Below, one piece after another: positions 26,312 to 39,109 of a DNA stretch of 64,000 nt. The position numbers and the translations under genes are program-made. Source of the stretch: Marinobacter mobilis. GTDB taxonomy: Bacteria > Pseudomonadota > Gammaproteobacteria > Pseudomonadales > Oleiphilaceae. Position 1 is the first letter of the stretch; every line of letters starts with the position of its first letter. The DNA lies in NCBI RefSeq assembly GCF_900106945.1, contig NZ_FNNE01000001.1:310001-374000 (forward strand), in the 5' to 3' direction. The notes beneath the pieces were generated by a model, which did not search any database, had not been told where the DNA came from, and saw only the letters and a list, made by a program, of their open reading frames with translations.

Positions 26312-27832
26312 ATGACTGATCAATCTTGCCTATTGACTGCAACGACGTTTGCGTTTCTGGATATTGAAACCACCGGCGGTAATGCCATGACCGATCGTAT
26401 CACCGAGATCGGAATCCGCTTCTGGTGTAATGGCGAGGTCATTGGGGACTGGCAGACCCTGGTCAACCCGCAGACCCGGATTTCCCCGTTTATCGAAAGC
26501 CTGACCGGAATCAACAATGCTCTGGTGGCCGATGCGCCGGTGTTTGCAGACATTGCCGACGACTTGCGTCAGCAGTTGGAGGGCAAGGTGATGGTCGCCC
26601 ACAACGCTCGTTTCGATTATGGCTTCATCAAGTCGGAGTTCCGGCGCCTGGAGCAGCCGTTTGCGACCCGGGTGCTGTGCACGGTCAAACTATCGCGGAA
26701 ACTGTATCCCCAATACCAGCGCCACAACATGGACGCGCTGATTGCCCGCCACCATCTGGCCGAGGTCGAGCGCCACCGGGCCATGGGGGATGTCAGTGCC
26801 ATGCTGGCGTTCTTCTCCGTGGCGCTCGCCGAGCACGGTCGGGAAACCATGGCAAAGACCATCGGCCTGCTACTGCAAAGGCCGAGCGTACCGTCCCACC
26901 TCTCCCATGATGTTCTGAAGGGGCTGCCATCGGCACCGGGGGTGTACCGGTTCTACGGTGAGAATGACGTGCTGCTCTATGTGGGCAAGAGCACCAACAT
27001 TCGCCAACGGGTGGCGTCCCACTTCTCCGGGGATCACAACAGTGCCCGCGGGGTGCGGATATCGGAAAGCCTGCGGCGGGTCGAGTGGACGGAAACCGCT
27101 GGAGAGCTCGGCGCCCTGTTGCTGGAACTGAAACAGATCAAGTCCCTGAGCCCGCTGTTCAATCGGCGATCCCGCGCCGCTAAACGACTGGTCACCGTTG
27201 AGCTGGAGGCCAATGCTGCGGGGTATCTGGAAGCCCGCCTGGTGCGGGAAATCGAGCCCCGGCGTTTGGGCGACTACTACGGTCTGTTCCGCAGTAAACG
27301 GGAGGCGGAACGGGCGTTACAGGGCATTGCGGGCAAGAACGACTTGTGTAACAAACTACTTGGTCTGGAGACTCCTGGCCCTGGCCCGTGTTTTCAACAT
27401 GCCCTGGGGCGATGTCGGGGTGCCTGTGCCGGTGGGGAAGATGTCACCCGATACAACCTTCGTATGCAGATCGCCTTCTATGGCTTGCGGTTGCGGACCT
27501 GGCCATGGCGTGGGGCGATAGGCATCGTCGAAGAGTATCACGATATTGCAGCCGGCAAGGATGTAGCGGAAAGCCGCAATAGTGATCGTACCGATATTCT
27601 GGTGATCTTTAACTGGATGCACATCACTACGGTACACCAGCCGGAAGATCTTGAGGCTCTGTCGCTGGCGGATCGGACCATCACGTTCGACCTTGATTCC
27701 TACAAACTGGTGGTCAAGGCGCTCTTGGGCAAAGATCGTGACCGGCATCGGATTATTGAGTTACCGGAGGCCGGTTTTCCCGATGTGAGAATGCCCGTGC
27801 TCGACTATGATAGAAAGAGTGAAGATAACTGA
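26312..27832 (+). CDS. DnaQ-type 3'-5' exonuclease fused to a GIY-YIG (UvrC-N) nuclease domain
   Basis: A 506-residue fusion. Residues 10-170 form a DEDDh exonuclease: FLDIETTG (motif I), HNARFDYGF (motif II) and HRAMGDVSAM (motif III, with His and Asp). Residues about 205-290 hold a GIY-YIG domain like the N-terminus of UvrC/Cho, with GVYRFYGENDVLLYVGKS and the Arg-rich helix after it. A C-terminal region of about 200 residues with a cysteine group (CFQHALGRCRGAC) resembles the Cys-rich zone of UvrC-N-like proteins. Such fusions are widespread and presumed to act in DNA repair. It is a single gene just upstream of astC. Confidence 0.9.
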   Translation: MTDQSCLLTATTFAFLDIETTGGNAMTDRITEIGIRFWCNGEVIGDWQTLVNPQTRISPFIESLTGINNALVADAPVFADIADDLRQQLEGKVMVAHNARFDYGFIKSEFRRLEQPFATRVLCTVKLSRKLYPQYQRHNMDALIARHHLAEVERHRAMGDVSAMLAFFSVALAEHGRETMAKTIGLLLQRPSVPSHLSHDVLKGLPSAPGVYRFYGENDVLLYVGKSTNIRQRVASHFSGDHNSARGVRISESLRRVEWTETAGELGALLLELKQIKSLSPLFNRRSRAAKRLVTVELEANAAGYLEARLVREIEPRRLGDYYGLFRSKREAERALQGIAGKNDLCNKLLGLETPGPGPCFQHALGRCRGACAGGEDVTRYNLRMQIAFYGLRLRTWPWRGAIGIVEEYHDIAAGKDVAESRNSDRTDILVIFNWMHITTVHQPEDLEALSLADRTITFDLDSYKLVVKALLGKDRDRHRIIELPEAGFPDVRMPVLDYDRKSEDN

Positions 27833-27888
27833 AATCCGGGCTATGTCGGGTGCTTCTGTGTACTGTAGCTGTCCCGGAAAAATACTGA

Positions 27889-29118
<1,230 letters not shown>

Positions 29119-29143
29119 GCGACGGGCAACAGGAGGCAGGCTG

Positions 29144-30160
29144 ATGTGGCTTGTTCGACCTGCACAACCGCAAGACATTGAAGGCATCATGAAGCTGGCT
29201 GCGGAGCACTGCAGCCAGCTTTCGTCTACGGTGCCGAAAACCCGGGAGGGCCTGGAGGCACGTATTGAGCTGTCCTCCAATTCCTTCAGTGGGGCGCTGG
29301 GGCCTGACCAGTGTCAGCGCTTTCTGTTCGTGCTGGTCGACAGCAGAGACCAGCAGGTTCAGGGTGTGGCAGGTATTGATGGCCGTGCCGGTAATGGCCA
29401 GCCTTTTTACAACTACCGGATGGACGCTCTCATCCACTCCTCCCACGAATTGGGGGTGTCCCGACGGGTTGATGTGCTCTATCCCTCCCATGCGCTGACT
29501 GGCCGAACCCTGCTGGGGGCCTTCGTCATTGCACCGGGGCTGTGTGACAGCGACGCTTTTGAATTGCTGTCACGGGCACGTCTGGTTTTTATTGCCAGCC
29601 ACCGGGACTGGTTCTCCGACGACATGGCCGTGGAAATCCAGGGGATTCAGACCGAGCACGGTGAGGTGCCTTTCTGGGACAGCCTGGGACGTCACTTCTT
29701 CGACATGGATTTTGAAACCGCCGACCGCTATTCCGGCATGCTCAGCAAAACCTTCATCGCTGAGTTGATGCCGCCCAATCCGATCTACGTCACCCTGTTG
29801 TCCGGGGCCGCCCAGCAAGCGCTGGGACAGGCACACCCGGCAACCCGGCGCAGTGTGTCGCTGTTGCAACAGGAAGGCTTCCACGGGGGCAGTTACGTCG
29901 ATATTTTTGACGGCGGTCCGGTGCTGGAAGTCCGCACCAGCAATCTGAAAACTCTGGTCACCTGCCAGCGCAAAAGCCTGCGCGCCAGCGATGCGGAAGA
30001 CGGTGAGCAATGTCTGCTGGCGTGCGGTCAAGGGGCAGATTTCCGGTGCACCCTCGCCGGTATCTCGGAATCCCTGAATGAGGTGATCCGGGCGCCCTTG
30101 TCGGTGCTTCATGGCCTCGGATGTGAATCCGGGGAAGACGTCATGGTGGCGCCGTTATGA
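29144..30160 (+). CDS. aruF: arginine N-succinyltransferase, alpha subunit (AruF)
   Basis: A 338-residue subunit of the enzyme that succinylates arginine or ornithine with succinyl-CoA, the first committed step of the pathway. The N-terminus MWLVRPAQPQDIEGIM and the blocks FYNYRMDALIHSSHELGV and FFDMDFETAD are typical of AstA/AruF. The start at 29144 has AGGAGG eight bases upstream. It is paired with a second, related subunit 31 bases downstream, the two-gene arrangement known in Pseudomonas; enteric bacteria have a single astA. Confidence 0.93.
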   Translation: MWLVRPAQPQDIEGIMKLAAEHCSQLSSTVPKTREGLEARIELSSNSFSGALGPDQCQRFLFVLVDSRDQQVQGVAGIDGRAGNGQPFYNYRMDALIHSSHELGVSRRVDVLYPSHALTGRTLLGAFVIAPGLCDSDAFELLSRARLVFIASHRDWFSDDMAVEIQGIQTEHGEVPFWDSLGRHFFDMDFETADRYSGMLSKTFIAELMPPNPIYVTLLSGAAQQALGQAHPATRRSVSLLQQEGFHGGSYVDIFDGGPVLEVRTSNLKTLVTCQRKSLRASDAEDGEQCLLACGQGADFRCTLAGISESLNEVIRAPLSVLHGLGCESGEDVMVAPL

Positions 30161-30191
30161 GTCGCTGCCCAGTCATCCGCGGAGGAAGCCC

Positions 30192-31259
30192 ATGTTGTTG
30201 ATCCGTCCGTTACAGTCGGGAGATCTGGATGACCTGATGGCCATGGCCGAGGCGGCCGGAAAGGGGCTGACCACCCTGCCGGCCAACCGGGATCTTTTAC
30301 GCCAGAAAATTACCCAGGCCCAGGATTCCTTCAACCAGCGCTGTGAACCGGAAGCCGGGTTGTTCCTGTTCGCTCTGGAAGACACCGAGCTTACACGCTG
30401 TGTGGGGATCAGCGGCATTCAGGCCCGGGTCGGGCTGGACGAGGTGTTCTACAACTACCGGGTCAGTACCACGGTCAATGCATCACGGGAGTTGGGGGTG
30501 CATGTCCGCACGCCCACCCTGCACCTGACCAATGACATGACCGATACCACCGAAATCTGTTCGTTGCTGCTGTCAGCCAGCCATCGTAAGGGCGGAAATG
30601 GACTGCTGCTGTCCCGTTGCCGTTTCATGTACCTGGATGACTTTCGCCGCCACTTCTCCGACAAGGTGTTTGCCGAAATGCGGGGTGTGTCGGACGCCGA
30701 GGGGCATAGCCCGCTGTGGGATGCGCTCGGTAGCCGCTTCTTCGACATGGAATTCGGTCAGGCTGACTACCTGACCGGTATCGGACAGAAAGCCTTTATT
30801 GCCGAGTTGATGCCAAAGTACCCGATCTACCTGCCGCTGTTACCGGCGCCGGCCCGCGAGGTCATTGGGCGGGTGCACGAGAACACCGCGCCAGCGTTGA
30901 GAATGCTGCGGGAAGAGGGGTTCAATTTTAACGGGCTGGTGGACATATTTGACGGTGGCCCGGTGGTGGAGGCGTTCATTCATAACATCCGTACCGTGCG
31001 GGAAAGTGTGAACCGGCACGTGTTGCTGCGTCACAAGCCTCTGGACCAGGAGGTGCCGGCCGGTGAGCGGGTGATGGTCTCCAATCGCTCGTTCCGGGAT
31101 TTCCGGGTTACCACGGTGCCGGCTTACTGCATCAGCCCTGACACCATCAGCCTGCCGCCCGACGTGGCCGAAGCCCTTGAGGTGGAGTCCGGAGATCTGG
31201 TGCGGCTGGCGCCACTGAAAGATGCGGGGCCTGCGCCCATTCACGCTGCGGGTGGGTAG
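30192..31259 (+). CDS. aruG: arginine N-succinyltransferase, beta subunit (AruG)
   Basis: A 355-residue paralogue of the preceding gene, sharing FYNYRVSTTVNASRELGV and FFDMEFGQADYLTG-type blocks. The start at 30192 gives MLLIRPLQSGDLDDLM with GGAGGA six bases upstream; an earlier in-frame ATG at 30111 lies inside aruF and is unlikely. The two subunits presumably form a heteromeric enzyme as in Pseudomonas. The C-terminal tail extends beyond AruF and ends in a low-complexity stretch. Confidence 0.93.
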   Translation: MLLIRPLQSGDLDDLMAMAEAAGKGLTTLPANRDLLRQKITQAQDSFNQRCEPEAGLFLFALEDTELTRCVGISGIQARVGLDEVFYNYRVSTTVNASRELGVHVRTPTLHLTNDMTDTTEICSLLLSASHRKGGNGLLLSRCRFMYLDDFRRHFSDKVFAEMRGVSDAEGHSPLWDALGSRFFDMEFGQADYLTGIGQKAFIAELMPKYPIYLPLLPAPAREVIGRVHENTAPALRMLREEGFNFNGLVDIFDGGPVVEAFIHNIRTVRESVNRHVLLRHKPLDQEVPAGERVMVSNRSFRDFRVTTVPAYCISPDTISLPPDVAEALEVESGDLVRLAPLKDAGPAPIHAAGG

Positions 31260-31271
31260 CGCCGACACTGA

Positions 31272-32777
<1,506 letters not shown>

Positions 32778-32793
32778 TTAAGGCAGGTGTGTT

Positions 32794-34134
32794 ATGCCGA
32801 AGCATGCAATTGAGGCAAATTTCGACGGTCTGGTTGGCCCTACCCATAATTATGCGGGGCTGTCCTGGGGTAATGTCGCCTCAAAAAATAACGTCAACGA
32901 GGTGTCGAACCCGAAAGAAGCGGCGTTGCAGGGGCTGGCAAAGATGAAAAAGCTGGCCGACCGGGGCTATGTCCAGGGCGTGTTGCCACCTCACGAACGC
33001 CCCCACATCCCAACCCTGAAAGCCCTCGGCTATACCGGTTCTGATGCGAGCATCCTGGCCAGCGTCGGGAAAGAAAACCCTGTGATCCTGTCGGCGGTGG
33101 CATCGGCTTCGTGTATGTGGACCGCCAACGCGGCGACGGTATCACCCAGCGCCGATACCCATGACCACCGGGTACACTTCACCCCCGCCAACCTGAGTGC
33201 CAAGTTCCATCGCTCGATTGAGCATGTGGTAACCGGCCGGGCACTGAAGTCAATTTTCTCTGATGAAGCCTACTTTGCCCATCACCCGGCGCTGCCTTCG
33301 GTCGCGCAGTTCGGTGACGAAGGCGCGGCCAATCACACCCGTTTGTGTGCCGGCTATGGCGATCCCGGGGTGGAGCTGTTTGTCTACGGCGGCGTGGCCT
33401 TTGACGATCTCGCCCCGGGGCCACGCCGGTTTCCGGCCCGACAGACCCTGGAAGCTTCTCAGGCGATTGCGCGATTACATGGTCTGTCTGATGCCCATGT
33501 GGTGTTTGCCCAACAGAATCCAGCGGCCATCGATGCCGGCGTGTTTCATAACGATGTGATTGCGGTCGGTAATGGCAACGTGCTGTTCTACCACCAGCAG
33601 GCCTTCCTTGAGGAGTCTCGGGTGCTGGCGGACATCAATGCGCGTCTGGCTGGGGTGGAGCTGGCGCCGGTACGGGTGCCTGAAGCGGAAGTTCCACTTC
33701 AGGATGCAGTGGCGTCTTACCTGTTCAACAGTCAGTTGCTCAATGGTCCGGACGGTATGCTGCTGGCAGTGCCGGGCGAATGCCGGGAGATTGCTTCGGT
33801 CAGCGAGTACCTGGATCGGCTGGTGGCATCTGGCGGCCCGATCAGAGCGGTGGAGGTGTTTGATGTCAAGCAGTCTATGCGGAACGGTGGTGGCCCCGCC
33901 TGTCTGCGGTTGCGAGTGGTGCTCCGGGATGATGAGCTGCAGGCGATGCATCACGGCGTGTTGCTGACGGATGCCTTGTATGAGCGCCTGACCACCTGGG
34001 TGGCGGCCCATTATCGTGACCGCCTGAGTCAGGAAGACCTGGCGGACCCGATGCTGCTGGATGAATGTCGCCACGCTCTCGATGAGCTGACCGGTATTCT
34101 GGGGTTGGGGCTGATTTACGATTTCCAGCACTAG
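32794..34134 (+). CDS. astB: N-succinylarginine dihydrolase
   Basis: A 446-residue amidinotransferase-fold enzyme that splits succinylarginine into succinylornithine, CO2 and two ammonia (step 2). The N-terminal [20 protein letters not shown] block is diagnostic. Glu176 (GDEGAANH), His252 (VFHND) and Cys370 (GGGPACLRL) match the catalytic Glu, His and Cys of E. coli AstB. It follows astD after 16 bases. Its stop overlaps the end of the converging tetR gene by four bases, so the catabolic operon stops here without astE. Confidence 0.95.
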   Translation: MPKHAIEANFDGLVGPTHNYAGLSWGNVASKNNVNEVSNPKEAALQGLAKMKKLADRGYVQGVLPPHERPHIPTLKALGYTGSDASILASVGKENPVILSAVASASCMWTANAATVSPSADTHDHRVHFTPANLSAKFHRSIEHVVTGRALKSIFSDEAYFAHHPALPSVAQFGDEGAANHTRLCAGYGDPGVELFVYGGVAFDDLAPGPRRFPARQTLEASQAIARLHGLSDAHVVFAQQNPAAIDAGVFHNDVIAVGNGNVLFYHQQAFLEESRVLADINARLAGVELAPVRVPEAEVPLQDAVASYLFNSQLLNGPDGMLLAVPGECREIASVSEYLDRLVASGGPIRAVEVFDVKQSMRNGGGPACLRLRVVLRDDELQAMHHGVLLTDALYERLTTWVAAHYRDRLSQEDLADPMLLDECRHALDELTGILGLGLIYDFQH

Positions 34135-34772
34135 CTCTGACTGGCGATTGAGGACATCAGCATGGCCATGGTGTGCTCAATCAGCGCTTCGCTTGGAAAA
34201 GCAGAGAAGGCACCTTCGATCTCTTTGCCACAGCCCATGATCACACCATGGAGAGCCCCGCGAAGGTAAAGCGCGGTCTCCATCGGGTCGCGAATGCGCT
34301 CGCGGTTCAGGCTGCCATCGGCCAGTCCCCGGCGGATGGTCGCCACCATCAGTTCCATGATGGCCGCCTCCGAACAGTGCATCTGGGAAACCTGGGTTTC
34401 GTCAGCGTCCGATGCGGTGACGTTGGCTTGGGTGAGGGCGTGAAAGTACTCGGGTTCTTCCCGGTAGAACTCGTAGTAGGCGCGGCCAATGGCCGCCGCT
34501 TTTTCCAGCCCGGTGCCGGCGATGGCCGCGGCTTTTTCCATCCGTTCCCGTAAATTGGCCCCTGCCCGCAGGGTAATGCCGTGTTGAATAGCGGACTTGT
34601 CCCTGAAGTAGACGTACAGCAGCGCCCGGCTCAGGCTTGCGCGACGGGCGATGTCGTCCATGGAGGTACGTTCATAGCCTTTGTCTGAAAATACCGCTTC
34701 TGCCGCATCCAGTATGGCCTCGTAACGGGCCTGCTTTTCCCGTTCCCGTCGTGTCTTGAGTTGATCTGTCAT
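34131..34772 (-). CDS. TetR-family regulator, likely repressor of the adjacent RND pump
   Basis: A 213-residue TetR protein with a basic N-terminal arm ([14 protein letters not shown]) and the helix-turn-helix [24 protein letters not shown] near residues 38-60. The ligand domain is acidic, with Cys114 (near HCSEAAI). The start at 34772 is chosen because the longer frame (34835) adds unconserved residues. It is divergent from an RND adaptor-pump pair across about 200 bases that contain two GACA-N3-TGTC repeats, so it very probably represses the pump and perhaps itself. Confidence 0.88.
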   Translation of the reverse strand: MTDQLKTRREREKQARYEAILDAAEAVFSDKGYERTSMDDIARRASLSRALLYVYFRDKSAIQHGITLRAGANLRERMEKAAAIAGTGLEKAAAIGRAYYEFYREEPEYFHALTQANVTASDADETQVSQMHCSEAAIMELMVATIRRGLADGSLNRERIRDPMETALYLRGALHGVIMGCGKEIEGAFSAFPSEALIEHTMAMLMSSIASQS

Positions 34773-34887
34773 GCGGCGTTCCGTCGTTACCCCTTGGGTA
34801 GAGTGCGCACAGCTTCCCGATACCGGCCAAGCCAAATTCTGCAGTGAATGCTCTGAGAGTGTCTCTAGTATCGCCTATTTATTTTTC

Positions 34888-34919
34888 TTTGACAAAGTGT
34901 CAAAGAGTGACAATATGTC
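34888..34919. promoter_or_regulatory. tandem operator in the tetR-RND intergenic region
   Basis: TTTGACA-AAG-TGTCAAA (34888-34904) is a perfect inverted repeat. A second GACA-ATA-TGTC (34909-34919) lies with its centre 18 bases further on. The first overlaps a TTGACA (34889-34894) and the second a possible -10, CAATAT (34911-34916), in front of the pump genes. This fits two TetR dimers occluding the promoter. Confidence 0.65.
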
Positions 34920-34975
34920 GGCTATACAGGATGGAATGATTGAAACTTGCGGGCAGGGAGCCGGAGGAGACAAAC

Positions 34976-36064
34976 ATGAACACAGATACTCACCGTTGGG
35001 TATGGGCACTGGTTTTTCCCTTGTTATTGTTGGGGGGGTGTAAGGCCAGCGGTCTGGGCGAGGAGAGTTCGCAGGCAGAGGCGCCTGCGGTGGTGGTCAG
35101 GGTTGACGCGGTCAAAGCGGGCGGCGATGTTGCGCCCCCACTGAGATTCTCGGGAATCGTGCAGGCGAGTCAGCGGGCGACCCTGACTTTCCAGCTCAGC
35201 GGTACTCTCAAGGAACGGCATGTTGAACTGGGTCAGCAGGTAGAGCAGGGCGATTTACTGGCCCGGGTCTACAATCCTGCCCTGGAGCCCGCGCGGGATT
35301 CTGCGACCGCGCGCTTGCAGGAGTTGGATACCCAGCTGACTCAGGCCAATCGAGAGTGGGAACGGTCGCGTCGTCTGTACGAGCGAGGAGTGGTCTCGGA
35401 GCAGACCCTGGAGCAGCTGGCGTCTCGCCGTGACAGCCTGCAGGCGAGCGTGGCGACGGCCCGGGCCGCGTTGGCAGAAGCTTCGCGGTTGCTGGATGAA
35501 AGCCGTCTGCTGGCGCCATTCAGCGGCCGGGTAGAAGCAGTGCTGGTGGAAAACAATGAATTTGTCAGCGCCGGTCAGCCGGTGGTGCGGCTGTCCTCGC
35601 CATTGGGGCGCGAAGTTGAGGTCCGGGTGCCGGCCTACATGCTTGGATTTGTTTCTGTGGGTCAGTCCCTGCCGATCTGGTCGGTACACGACCGTAGCCA
35701 GGCTGCGGTCACCGGGCAAGTCATGGAGATTGCACAGGCCGGGGCCGTTCGCGGTGAGTTGCATCCGGTACTGGTGCATTTGCCAGTCAATACCCTGGAT
35801 GCGGGAGAGCCGGTGGAAGTCGGTATTGTCCCCCCGCGGGACGCAGTCATTACGGTGCCGCTGCTGGCGGTAACCCGCAGTGAGGCTGGCGAAAGCGTTT
35901 ACCGGGTGAGGGAACGTCGGGCCGAACGCGTTGAGGTCAATGTCCGCCGCATCATCGGTGATAACGTGGTGGTGGAATCGCCGGTTCTGGCCGAGGGCGA
36001 TCTGGTGGTCTACGCGGGGCTGACGCGACTGGTTGACGGAGACCCGGTGGAGATTCTGCAATGA
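34976..36064 (+). CDS. RND efflux periplasmic adaptor (membrane fusion) lipoprotein
   Basis: A 362-residue MFP that links an inner-membrane RND pump to an outer-membrane channel. A signal with lipobox LGGC places the lipidated Cys at 22. Next come a beta-barrel/lipoyl half-motif (FSGIVQASQRATLTFQLSG), a helical hairpin (about residues 90-165), the second lipoyl half (LLAPFSGRVEAVLVENNEFV) and a membrane-proximal domain. GGAGGAGA precedes the ATG at 34976. Its stop overlaps the pump start (ATGA), indicating coupled translation. There is no outer-membrane factor gene here, so a TolC-like partner is encoded elsewhere. Confidence 0.92.
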   Translation: MNTDTHRWVWALVFPLLLLGGCKASGLGEESSQAEAPAVVVRVDAVKAGGDVAPPLRFSGIVQASQRATLTFQLSGTLKERHVELGQQVEQGDLLARVYNPALEPARDSATARLQELDTQLTQANREWERSRRLYERGVVSEQTLEQLASRRDSLQASVATARAALAEASRLLDESRLLAPFSGRVEAVLVENNEFVSAGQPVVRLSSPLGREVEVRVPAYMLGFVSVGQSLPIWSVHDRSQAAVTGQVMEIAQAGAVRGELHPVLVHLPVNTLDAGEPVEVGIVPPRDAVITVPLLAVTRSEAGESVYRVRERRAERVEVNVRRIIGDNVVVESPVLAEGDLVVYAGLTRLVDGDPVEILQ

Positions 36065-39000
36065 TTGCCCGGTTACTGGGCGGTCAGCGCCTGCTGGGAA
36101 TGTTGATCACCATGCTCTGCCTGCTGGGGATTGCCGCCTACAGCACCATGCCGCGGCAGGAAGACCCGAATTTCCCCGAACGGGCGGGGATGATTACCGT
36201 GTCTTACCCAGGCGCATCGGCGGATACCGTGGAGCGGCTGATTGTGCGGCCGTTGTCCGATGAGCTGTTGCAGGTGGAAGAACTCGAAGTTTCCCGGGCC
36301 ACGGCTCGCACTGGCGTTGCCATCGTGAGGCTGCGCCTGAATCAGACCATCTACGATACCGATGCGGCTTGGGACCGGGTACGGCAGGCCATGGAACGGG
36401 CGCGTCAGGAATATCCTGACGATGTTGGCAGGATGATCCTCGACGACCGTCTGGTCAGTACCCCTACGGTCGTGCTGGCGGTGTCCGGCTCGCCTTCGGT
36501 GGTTGAGTTGAGCGGGGTGGCCGAGCGGCTGAAAAATGTCCTGGCGGATCTGCCGGGGCTGTCGCGTATTGAACTGGGTGGTGATGTCGATGAACAGATT
36601 ACCCTGGCTCTGGACGACGCCGCACTCTACCGGCTGGGGATTTCACCGGCGCGGGTGCTGGATACCCTGGCGCAGCGGAATCAGACCATTCCCGGCGGCT
36701 TTGTGGTCAGTGAAGGCCGTCGGTTATCGGTACTGCCCAACAGTGAATTTGCGGACATAGACGCCATTCGTGCAACCCCCATCCAGTTGCCTGATGGCTC
36801 CCAGGTGCCGTTGGCTGCAGCGGCAGACGTCTGGCGTGGCCCGGTCGAGCCACGGCAGCCGGAAAGCTGGTTCGATGGTGAACGGGTGGTGTTATTGTCG
36901 TTGTACATGGAAACCGACAGCACCGATGCCATTCGCTTCGGTCAAGGTGTCCGGGCGCGGCTGGCGACTCTTCGTGACGAATTTGCGCCCTATGACCTTC
37001 GCGAGATGTTCTTTCAGCCCGACAAGGTCGAGGCACGCCTTGATGGCCTGGCCTGGAGCCTGGTGCTGTCAGTACTGATTATCGTCGCGGTGGTGTTCAC
37101 CGGGATGGGCCTGCGCATGGGCCTGTTGGTAGCCTCGATCCTGCCGATGGTGGCGATGATCAGCGTGGGGCTGTATGACTTTGGCGGAGGTGTTCTGCAC
37201 CAGATTGCGGTCATCGGGATGGTGATCTCTCTTGGTATTCTGATCGACAACGCCATTGTGATTGTCGAGAACATCCAGTCTAACCTGGATCAGGGTATGC
37301 AGCGGGTCGAAGCGCTGACCCGCTCCATCCGCGAGCTGGCCGGCCCTTTGGGGGCATCGACCGGCACCACCCTGGCGGCCTTTGCGCCGTTGTTGCTGTC
37401 CAAGGGGAACACCGCAGACTTTACCCGTGGTGTGCCGGTCATGATCATGCTGACCTTGTCGGTCAGCTACCTGCTCGCAATATCCGTTGTGCCTCTGCTC
37501 GCTGCCCGTTTCCTGAAGCCCAGGGCGAAAGTCCGGGCTGATGCGTTGGCAGGGCTGTCGTCGTTTCTGGGGCGGCTGGTGGCCCGTCGTCCCGGCGTCC
37601 TGATGCTGACTGGCGCGGTGCTGGTTGTGGTGAGTCTGCTGATGACGCCATTCATGAAGCAGCAGTTTTTCCCCAACGCCGACCGGCCCCGGGTCGTCGT
37701 GGAACTGTTCATGCCGGAAGGGACCGACCAGCTGCGTACCGGCGAAGTCGCCGCCCAGCTCGAACAGGCGATCCGCTCCCAGCCGCAGACCCTGGAAGTT
37801 CATCGCTTTGTCGGATACTCCGGGCCCAGTTTCTATTACAACCTGACGCGAGCCCCCCAGGCGCCGAACCGGGCGCGCCTGGTTGTGCGTACGCCGCAAC
37901 TGGCAGATACCGCGCCGCTGACAGGCTGGATTCGCGAGTATGTCGCCGGGCAATTGCCGGAACTGGATGTGACCGTAGGGATACTGGGGCAGGGGCCGCC
38001 ACGGGCGGCGCCGGTGGAAGTCCGGGTATTCAACGCCAGTGATGAGCTCCGTGATCAGGCGGTGCTGCAGGTCTACGATGCCCTCCGCCATACCGAAGGC
38101 ACGGTGGATGTCCGTCATGACCTGGATCTCGGGGTGCCGAGCATTGGTATCGTGGTGGATGACGCCAGTGCGGCCCGTTACGGCATCAGCCGCTCGGACG
38201 TGGCTCAGAGCCTCTACGGCCAGAGTTTCGGCATTGTGGCCGAACAGTATCGCCAGGAGGATGATCCCATTCCGCTGGTGCTGCGTTCCCGTGAGGGCAC
38301 CCAGTTGTCGTTGTCGCGGCTGTTGTCGATCAACATCTACAACAACGTCGGGGAGGCGGTGCCGCTGTCCGCCATCGCTTCGGTGGACACCTCGTGGCAG
38401 CCCGCAGCCCGCTACCTGCGCAATGGGGTACGGGTAGGAACGGTCACTGCAAACCTGTTGCCGGGCTACAGCTTCAGCCAGGCGTTACAGGGGCTGGATG
38501 CCGAGACGGCGCTGAAGCCGCTGCCGGCGGGTACACGGCTGGAGCTGGGTGGCGATGCCGAAGGCTCGGGCAAGGCCAATACCGCGATTCTGACCACGGC
38601 GCCCATTGGCATCATGCTGTTGCTGTTTTTCCTTATTCTCCAGTTCAACTCTTACCGGCGGGTGCTGATCATCCTGCTCACGGTGCCTTTGGCGGCAGTG
38701 GGGATTATTCCCGGGCTGGTGCTGTCTGGCTCGCCGTTTGGGTTTCAGTCGTTACTGGGAGTCATTGCCCTGGTGGGGGTGGTGGTCAACAATGCCATCG
38801 TGTTGCTGGATGTGGTGGATCGTCAGCTGGGGTTGGGTGACCGTATCCGTGATGCGGTCCGTCAGGCGGTGGAGGAGCGCACACGGCCGATACTGTTGAC
38901 CACGGCGACCACCGTGGCTGGCTTGCTGCCGCTGGCTTACTCCAGCTCAACCCTGTGGCCACCCATGGCCTGGGCGATCATCTCGGGCTTGCTGGCATCG

Positions 39001-39087
39001 ACCGTGCTGACACTGCTGGTGGTGCCGGCGGTGTGTACCCTGGTGATCCGGACGCCGGCAGCCGAGGTGCAGGAGGTCGCGGCCTGA
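36061..39087 (+). CDS. RND-family efflux transporter permease
   Basis: A 1008-residue proton-driven pump of the AcrB/hydrophobe-amphiphile type rather than the heavy-metal type. It shows the internal duplication of the family: TM1 then a large periplasmic loop, five TM helices including GILIDNAIVIVENI (TM4, with the proton-relay aspartate), then TM7 and a second loop and VVNNAIVLLDVVD in the matching second-half helix. The length is slightly below the 1030-1050 of classic AcrB. Drug or solvent range cannot be read from sequence. It is part of a two-gene unit controlled by the divergent TetR protein. Confidence 0.92.
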   Translation: MIARLLGGQRLLGMLITMLCLLGIAAYSTMPRQEDPNFPERAGMITVSYPGASADTVERLIVRPLSDELLQVEELEVSRATARTGVAIVRLRLNQTIYDTDAAWDRVRQAMERARQEYPDDVGRMILDDRLVSTPTVVLAVSGSPSVVELSGVAERLKNVLADLPGLSRIELGGDVDEQITLALDDAALYRLGISPARVLDTLAQRNQTIPGGFVVSEGRRLSVLPNSEFADIDAIRATPIQLPDGSQVPLAAAADVWRGPVEPRQPESWFDGERVVLLSLYMETDSTDAIRFGQGVRARLATLRDEFAPYDLREMFFQPDKVEARLDGLAWSLVLSVLIIVAVVFTGMGLRMGLLVASILPMVAMISVGLYDFGGGVLHQIAVIGMVISLGILIDNAIVIVENIQSNLDQGMQRVEALTRSIRELAGPLGASTGTTLAAFAPLLLSKGNTADFTRGVPVMIMLTLSVSYLLAISVVPLLAARFLKPRAKVRADALAGLSSFLGRLVARRPGVLMLTGAVLVVVSLLMTPFMKQQFFPNADRPRVVVELFMPEGTDQLRTGEVAAQLEQAIRSQPQTLEVHRFVGYSGPSFYYNLTRAPQAPNRARLVVRTPQLADTAPLTGWIREYVAGQLPELDVTVGILGQGPPRAAPVEVRVFNASDELRDQAVLQVYDALRHTEGTVDVRHDLDLGVPSIGIVVDDASAARYGISRSDVAQSLYGQSFGIVAEQYRQEDDPIPLVLRSREGTQLSLSRLLSINIYNNVGEAVPLSAIASVDTSWQPAARYLRNGVRVGTVTANLLPGYSFSQALQGLDAETALKPLPAGTRLELGGDAEGSGKANTAILTTAPIGIMLLLFFLILQFNSYRRVLIILLTVPLAAVGIIPGLVLSGSPFGFQSLLGVIALVGVVVNNAIVLLDVVDRQLGLGDRIRDAVRQAVEERTRPILLTTATTVAGLLPLAYSSSTLWPPMAWAIISGLLASTVLTLLVVPAVCTLVIRTPAAEVQEVAA

Positions 39088-39109
39088 TTGGCGCGGGCCG
39101 GCTGGTGGC

